Below the pieces are notes generated by a model. That model ran no database searches. It was given only the letters and a program-made list of their open reading frames with translations, and was not told the origin of the DNA. A stretch of 11,291 bases of DNA. It comes from Clostridiales bacterium. Lineage in GTDB: Bacteria; Bacillota_E; Sulfobacillia; Sulfobacillales; JAIMBI01. A program made the translations under genes and the position numbers. The stretch covers positions 1-11,291 of the forward strand of contig DAHVOH010000092.1 of NCBI GenBank assembly GCA_027318915.1, given 5' to 3'. Shown in pieces: positions 7,801 through 11,291 of the stretch. Within the stretch, counting starts at the first letter, position 1, and every line of letters begins with the position of its first letter.

Positions 7801-8227
7801 GCGTGCACTCATGGCGCGCCTGCAAGTCGCCACCGGACGTCTGACTCCCGAGAACGCCCGCCAGCGCGTCGTGGCGGACTTCGACCGCTGGCTCGTGCCC
7901 GAGTCGCGCGCCCTCTTGCGCGTCATCGCCTGGGAGCTGACCCAGAACGCACAGGACTGGGAGGCGGCTATGCACGCGGTGGAGCCGGTGTGGGCCAGGC
8001 ATCCGCATCACGTTTGGCAACGTTATTACGCCGCCTTGACCGGTGTCCCTCCCGCGCTGCCGGATCTGCCACCACCACCCGACTGGCTCAGCGGTCTGGA
8101 GGTGCCTCCCGAGGACCTGGCCCGGGCGCTGGTGGCCTACGCCGCCGAAGCGGCCAACGCGCCGACGGTTCGCATCGACGCGCCGCTGCCCCTCAGCGTG
8201 GGAGGAGAATCTCCCCCTCGACCGTAA
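4832..8227 (+). CDS. Large transcriptional regulator: winged helix + BTAD + AAA NTPase + TPR
   Basis: This is a 1131-residue one-polypeptide regulator of the SARP/LAL-like STAND type. Residues about 28-125 form an OmpR-like winged helix (HVQLLGQVAVDVDGVR start, LWPGVSPSQQRTNLRHML recognition region). Residues about 126-275 are helical and BTAD-like. The NTPase has Walker A GPAGIGKST (296-304, Lys302), Walker B VLLLD (395-399) and the sensor-like strand LLVVVAARDDP (from 424). A Gly/Pro-rich loop separates Walker A from B. From about 667 to 940 helical pairs of TPR type repeat. Such proteins bind DNA when a ligand or partner releases the NTPase. ATG 4832 has GGGGGA only 3 bases upstream; ATG 4838 has it at 9 bases and may be the true start. 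The frame also opens to GTG 4658, but that part is transposase remnant. No obvious target gene is adjacent. Confidence 0.88.
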   Translation: MAMVLDLETHRQMSGRADPSVAGSGRHVHVQLLGQVAVDVDGVRYVLTGRRVGDFLAYLSLANPDGCAVHAMAADLWPGVSPSQQRTNLRHMLFTLRDRYPEVALCVRRDSGRIAWAPTATVTVDARDWLETALSARDEEALQAALATGDSHLAIECAWAAPWRARLEAADAEVQGRLIDLQVRRRAFDEAYGVAVAPWQRDGKTPVDALRLLRLALLSGGVQRVQEVAAALAASEPRCAEAEAAVWRQEAERLQALASPRAPVPRLLGRAREWSRLLDAWDTAQSRRPTLVFVQGPAGIGKSTLLRAWQYWLEVQHITVISDGALDAPAIGSWAALQGDGTGFGAPPSQGAALGSGDVPTPTRAPAGSGHTVFPDRWGRYQQLAERCWKSTPGVLLLDNLEAAATDAWDWLQFLLRAPRREVLLVVVAARDDPATVRRRQALFQAVHATAACRLVAVQPLDDGASRQLVELFGPLPDTDVQSILQWSAGHPLALVHGAQAAAQRVRPVGLSTRVVIQERVAALPAGERRLLAAMTVVHHSMPFAFWRRLVPTLALHAFDRLKRAGLVAEDGEGRLSLAHAEIQAALRETVDGHTWRLWARRAARIASTEFSETPADLVATLFAAADDRGGAATWWMRVVDDARAALRFSDAAAACGQLEQLAAPPGRLHWALERARLLEESGDRVQATLVYRNASETALAAGDYTGLAGARAGLARCLAAQGEWDTAQNLLDENLAYFRTTADAAGVARTLVEQAQAAAVHGALRQAREWAEEARALAEMDQNPLTTALAEGQLGYIAWESGDPTEAIHYWRNAESHGAVAGDQLTVMRALGDIGVALLETGHLTTAVEYQWQKATLAHRHHLLEDLALALGNLGVAYQDAAMWATSTRCFTAASRLALGQGDRRILAILTNDLAYTWAQEGRVAAAETLWASALTLAEQLPLPRSIGQFALHWAEALWTVGELSRMPPLLRKAWRVRNASPEWDRARWRALMARLQVATGRLTPENARQRVVADFDRWLVPESRALLRVIAWELTQNAQDWEAAMHAVEPVWARHPHHVWQRYYAALTGVPPALPDLPPPPDWLSGLEVPPEDLARALVAYAAEAANAPTVRIDAPLPLSVGGESPPRP

Positions 8228-8240
8228 GGGGCGTAGCCCC
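8228..8240 (+). terminator. Small hairpin right after the regulator stop
   Basis: GGGGC-GTA-GCCCC forms a perfect 5-base stem with a 3-base loop directly after the TAA at 8225-8227. No T-run follows, so it is at best a weak or factor-assisted terminator, or an RNA-stabilising 3' end. Confidence 0.25.
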
Positions 8241-8518
8241 AGTGTCCGTCGGCGCGCGACCGTGTAGCCTCCTGGCGGCACGGGCCCGAACGGCGCTCAG
8301 CCACTCTGGCAATCCCGCGCGGCCCCCGGCTGGCGCCAAAGCCCGGACCGGCGCTCCTAGCGTGCCATGCGCATGCTGAGCGACACGACCCCTCTGTCCA
8401 GACCATGTCCGCCACCCGTTGCAGGACAGTGTCGGCTGGGCCGTAGTACCCGTCGGGGTGGTGCATCCGTTGAAACGCCGCCGTCAGTGCTGCGGTGGCA
8501 CGCTACACACCAAGATGC
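8241..8518. other. Intergenic stretch, possible gene debris
   Basis: No supported gene is seen. A minus-strand frame from about 8490 downward contains ALTAAFQRMHHPDGYYGPAD and TVLQRVADMVW, which reads like protein for about 40 residues and then turns into Arg/Ser/Gly-rich noise running antisense into the regulator gene. It lacks a ribosome binding site and I do not recognise a family. Confidence 0.3.
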
Positions 8519-8870
8519 TCACGTGACCACCCGACACCGTTTCGGTCCTGACGGTGCCGGGCGCCGGACGTCCCACGAAGACCCCTCCATCTCATGGCTC
8601 ATCGCATTGACCAGGACAACCGTGCCGGTAATGGACGATTCGGCGGCCCCAATGGGGATGCCAGCCGGTTCAGGAATCCCCGCGGGGCTTATGCTGATAC
8701 CGCCGCCTGGGCCGTCGCCGCTCACCGTGTTGAGCGATGACGTTTCCCTCCACGATGGATCCGGGAACGTGCGTAGGGAGATCGATGCCGCCAAGTCCAT
8801 TGCCCAGGGCACTGTTGTCGGCCGCCACATGGTCCACCGCCATGCCACCCCGCATCGGCGTCGCCACGGG
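8519..8870 (-). pseudogene. Right-handed parallel beta-helix (NosD-like) protein fragment, frameshifted
   Basis: Two minus-strand frames together give a beta-helix stretch. One frame (8843 to about 8733) reads VAADNSALGNGLGGIDL, THVPGSIVEGNVIA; the second (8731 to 8519) continues NTVSGDGPGGGISIS, then AGIPIGAAESSITGTVVLVN, AMSHEMEG. Joined at about 8732 they follow the usual pattern of these repeats, 'GNGLGGI.LHTHAPGS...GNVI..NTVSG.GPGG', with turns rich in Asn and Gly and short beta strands. The family is typically secreted or surface-exposed. Neither a start nor the N-terminal rungs and signal peptide are present, and the C-terminus becomes Arg/Pro-rich before the TGA at 8519. A lost base or two near 8732 and the missing ends mark it as a pseudogene. 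A sequencing error could explain the frameshift but not the missing ends. Confidence 0.55.
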
Positions 8871-9300
8871 ACGATGCGGTGTATCGCCCGCCATACGCCA
8901 TCTCGAAATAACAGGATCGCCTCGCCGGCCAACGCCAAAACCAGTGCCGTGCTCCGACCAATAGCGCGACCAGGAGAAGAACGTCGCCAAGTCCCCCCAC
9001 CAGCGTCGGCAGAATGGCCGCCACCAACGGGGGCCACGTGCAACTCAATGCCGCGAGGCCATGCACAATCCCGCCGACGAGCAGAGTCGAGGGCTGGAGC
9101 GGTGCTCCCCGAACTCGGTCCACGCCCGTCCCCCCATCGATGGACAGGTGAAAGAGTCCGAAGGCCACAACGCCTCCACCCACCATCAGGGCGACGCCGA
9201 AGGCAATCATGGTCGCGTGGAGCACGGACGTCAGCAGGACGTCCACCAGACGCGCCAATGTCCCCAGAACAGCCACCACTAACGTGAATCGGCTCGCCAT
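8860..9300 (-). pseudogene. Frameshifted multi-pass membrane protein, unknown family
   Basis: From ATG 9300 one frame encodes MASRFTLVVAVLGTLARLVD and three clear hydrophobic segments (about residues 5-25, 30-52 and 71-98) separated by a short polar loop (SIDGGTGVDRVRG). A fourth segment starts at LGDVLLLVALLVGA (104-117), after which this frame turns into Trp/Arg-rich noise. The next minus frame carries on sensibly from about 8943 as ALVLALAGEAILLFRDGVWR, so a single-base shift near 8946 is likely. No Shine-Dalgarno site precedes 9300. There is no clear stop before the beta-helix fragment begins at about 8870. The product would be an inner-membrane protein; I do not recognise its family. A broken gene or a rearrangement junction are both possible. 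Confidence 0.4.
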
Positions 9301-10159
9301 CAGGAGGCTCGCCTGGAGGCCGTGCGCCGCCGGGGCCGGTCCCTTCCCGTCATCGTGCCCCCGACCCACGCCAACGAGGCGGGCAACATCGCGATGCAAA
9401 ACGGGCTCACGATCGGCGCGGCTCCCCTCGCCAAGGCGTACGCGCCGGGAGGGGCCATGCGCCGCCTCCACGACGGCCGGGATATCGCAATATCACGATG
9501 CAGGCCCAATAACGGGGAAGGCACTGCCGCGAGGCAGAAAGTCTTCAGGAAAATCCACCCCGTGTTCCAGGACGCTTCGTACGCCCGCGGACAAGCCCGC
9601 TGGGCGCAGGCGGGCGGATCCGGATGAACCGGGCCAGACCGACGGTCGCCCCTACGGGATGGGTCGCACTCCCCCCGCCGCGCTCGATTCAGGCGGACGC
9701 GCCCCCACCCGCGAGGAGGTCGGCCCGCGACCCTTCGAGTCCGGCCACATCCCCTCACCGAGACGGACACCGAGGTTCTCCTGCGGATGGCGCTCCGTCG
9801 ATGGACGTGGCTCATTTCCTCCGCGCCTCGCCTCGACCGTTCCCACGAACAACCAACCTGAGGTCCGGGCACAGCGCGTCTGGACCAGGAGGCGCGCCGT
9901 CAGGTCGGTACGGCGCAAGGGGCCGACCGCGACCACGTGCCGCCTGCGTTCCAGTTGGCCGACGACGTGGAACGCTGCCGGAACGCCCGCAACAGGAACC
10001 GCGACCGGTCCGGACGAAGGAGCCGCCCAAACGGAGACCAGCGATCATGGGAGACGGGGGGACCTCAACATGCGGGACAGGGGACGGCGGGGTCCAGAGG
10101 GACAGGAGGGTGGACCAGGGCGTCCATGGCGGGAGACCATAGCGAGATGGGGAAGCACC
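9301..10159. other. Long interval without a recognisable gene
   Basis: Both strands carry long open frames here, including a plus frame with no stop from 9152 through the surface-protein gene to the window end. The translations are Arg-, Pro-, Ser- and Thr-rich and shift in character along the way, which is typical of non-coding GC-rich sequence. No known motif, tRNA-like fold or clear promoter was found. A small palindrome (GATAT-CGCA-ATATC, 9481-9494) is within chance expectation. Confidence 0.5.
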
Positions 10160-11291
10160 TTGCACCAGCGCGCCATCGGGAAGTGCTCCACTCGGCGGGC
10201 TATGCACCCCCTGGGTGCGGTCCTCCTCGCCGGGCTCCTCCTGGTCGGACCGTGGGCCCTCGGCTGGGGGTCCGCCGGGGCGGTGGCCCCCTATCCCGCC
10301 GCCACTGTCAGCGGCACGGTGACGAACGCCGTGACCGGCGCGACCGTCGCTGACGCCGTCGTGACCGTGGAGGTGGAGGCCAACGGGCAGACCGTGGAGA
10401 CGGCCAGCAACGCCCAAGGCGTGTATAGCCTCCCCGTCTGGCTGCCGCCGAGCGGGTCGCCGGTCCGCGTGGTGGTGACGGCCACCGGCTATCGCACCGT
10501 GGCACGGCCCCTGCCCAGCACGGGGCCGTTGCAGCCGGGGCAGGCCGTCACGACCAACGCGGCCTTGACGCCGAGCACCGTCACCGTCTCCGGGGTGATC
10601 ACCGACGCCGCCACGCACGCCCCCGTCGCCGACGCCACCGTCCAGGTGTGGCTCGCCAGCACGGGCGCCTCCGCCACGGCCCACACGAACGCCTTTGGCG
10701 CCTATGCGCTGACGGTGCCGCTGGGCCCCGGAAGCAATGACGGGTACCAGGTGGCGATCACGGCGCCGGGCTATCAGGGCTACTACGCCAACACGGGGAC
10801 CGGGTTGACACCCGGCCAGACGGCGACGGTCAGCGTGGGGTTAACCCCAAGTGCCGCGACGCTGACGGGGGTCGTGACCGGGTCCGGCGGGGTCCCCGTC
10901 CCGGGCGCGACGGTGAAGGTCTGGGCCAGCTGGACCGGGGCGTCGGCGACGGCGACGGCCGACAGCCAGGGCCGCTATACGGTGTCGCTGCCGGTCCCGG
11001 TGGGGGGCACCGGCTGGCGCATGACGGTCCGCGCGCCGGGGTATCGCGTCTGGTTTCGGGACACCGGCGGGAACAATCTCTATGGCGGCCAGACCGTCAC
11101 GGTGAACCCCACGTTGACGGCGCCGACCGCCCTCGTGACCGGCACGGTGACCAACGCCCAGGGGGCGCCCGTGGCTGGGGCCGCCGTGACGGTGTGGGCG
11201 AGTTGGGACGGCGCCACGGCGTCGACCACGACCAACGCCGCCGGGCAGTACCAGGTGCCCATCGCCGTGCCGGTCGGCGGATCGGGTCTGC
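10160..11291 (+). CDS. Exported protein with tandem carboxypeptidase-regulatory-like domains (3' truncated by window)
   Basis: The gene runs off the window, so only its first 377 codons are seen. A signal peptide (basic RAIGKCSTRRAMHPLG, hydrophobic AVLLAGLLLVGPWALGW, cleavage likely after GAVA) is followed by tandem beta-sandwich domains of the CarboxypepD_reg type: SGTVTNA...ADAVVTV...NAQGVYSL, SGVITDA...ADATVQVW...NAFGAYAL, TGVVTGS...PGATVKVW...DSQGRYTV, TGTVTNA...AGAAVTVW...NAAGQYQV. The product is rich in Thr, Val, Ala and Gly with very few Lys, as in cell-surface or extracellular proteins. The TTG start at 10160 has GGGGA six bases upstream and gives a basic n-region; ATG 10202 (no positive charge before the core) and ATG 10070 (GGGGGGA upstream, but poor codon use between) are alternatives. 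The role is probably adhesion, wall or matrix binding; no catalytic domain is seen. Confidence 0.8.
   Translation, partial: MHQRAIGKCSTRRAMHPLGAVLLAGLLLVGPWALGWGSAGAVAPYPAATVSGTVTNAVTGATVADAVVTVEVEANGQTVETASNAQGVYSLPVWLPPSGSPVRVVVTATGYRTVARPLPSTGPLQPGQAVTTNAALTPSTVTVSGVITDAATHAPVADATVQVWLASTGASATAHTNAFGAYALTVPLGPGSNDGYQVAITAPGYQGYYANTGTGLTPGQTATVSVGLTPSAATLTGVVTGSGGVPVPGATVKVWASWTGASATATADSQGRYTVSLPVPVGGTGWRMTVRAPGYRVWFRDTGGNNLYGGQTVTVNPTLTAPTALVTGTVTNAQGAPVAGAAVTVWASWDGATASTTTNAAGQYQVPIAVPVGGSGL
10304..11291 (+). repeat. Four tandem protein-level repeats of 91-93 residues
   Basis: Equivalent positions (T-V-S-G or L-V-T-G at the first strand) fall at 10304, 10583, 10859 and 11132, giving unit lengths of 279, 276 and 273 bases. 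Each unit has SG/TG-x-V-T/V, a P/A-G/D-A-x-V-x-V-W strand and N/D-x-x-G-x-Y. Units 3 and 4 are most alike (KVWASW / TVWASW followed by an Ala/Thr-rich stretch), which suggests the more recent duplication. The fourth unit is incomplete at the window end. Confidence 0.8.

Noticed and set aside
9481..9494. GATAT-CGCA-ATATC inverted repeat
   Set aside because: A 5-base arm palindrome is expected several times by chance in 11 kb and it is not next to a supported gene start.
9300..9872. 190-codon minus-strand frame upstream of the broken membrane gene
   Set aside because: Arg/Ser/Pro-rich, no motif, not in the frame of the membrane protein and no ribosome binding site.
9812..10684. 290-codon minus-strand frame opposite the surface protein start
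   Set aside because: Gly/Arg/Asp-rich antisense shadow of the repeat domains.

Overview
The window is 11.3 kb of GC-rich bacterial DNA (roughly two-thirds G+C by eye) with strong G/C preference at third codon positions. Several traits point to a high-GC Gram-positive or Chloroflexota-type genome: a large winged-helix/BTAD/AAA/TPR regulator, a GTG start inside a 4-base overlap, a promoter placed for a leaderless mRNA, and a secreted carboxypeptidase-regulatory-like repeat protein. The sequence alone does not fix the taxon. No RNA gene, CRISPR array, intact insertion sequence or origin was seen.

Left part (1-3250), all coded on the minus strand. A putative cyclase-family metal hydrolase (2441-3211) and a thiamine-diphosphate (ThDP) enzyme (804-2444) share a GTGA stop/start overlap and form a two-gene operon. 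A good -35/-10 pair lies directly before the hydrolase ATG. Downstream is a separate PhnB-like VOC protein (137-544) with its own strong ribosome binding site and an AT-rich palindrome just upstream. The hydrolase plus decarboxylase-type pairing would suit a pathway such as isatin to isatinate to an anthranilate-level product, but that is a hypothesis.

Middle part (3250-8227). From 3250 to about 4750 the DNA is mostly decayed: one doubtful ORF, two short minus-strand frames that look like pieces of membrane proteins, and a clear but broken plus-strand IS256-family transposase remnant. The remnant is in frame with the large plus-strand regulator that follows (4832-8227, 1131 residues), so naive gene calling will fuse them. 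The regulator has a winged-helix N-terminus, a BTAD-like helical region, an AAA/NTPase core with Walker A and B motifs, and a TPR-like C-terminus.

Right part (8228-11291). Minus-strand sequence between 8519 and 9300 holds a frameshifted multi-pass membrane protein and a frameshifted fragment of a right-handed beta-helix (NosD-like) protein, both apparently dead genes. A gap without recognisable genes follows. At about 10160 a plus-strand gene for an exported protein with tandem domains of 91-93 residues begins and runs off the window end. It has no stop inside the window.

Overall the window has a small catabolic operon on one side, a regulator whose target is not obvious and a surface protein on the other side, separated by gene graveyards that suggest past insertion and rearrangement.
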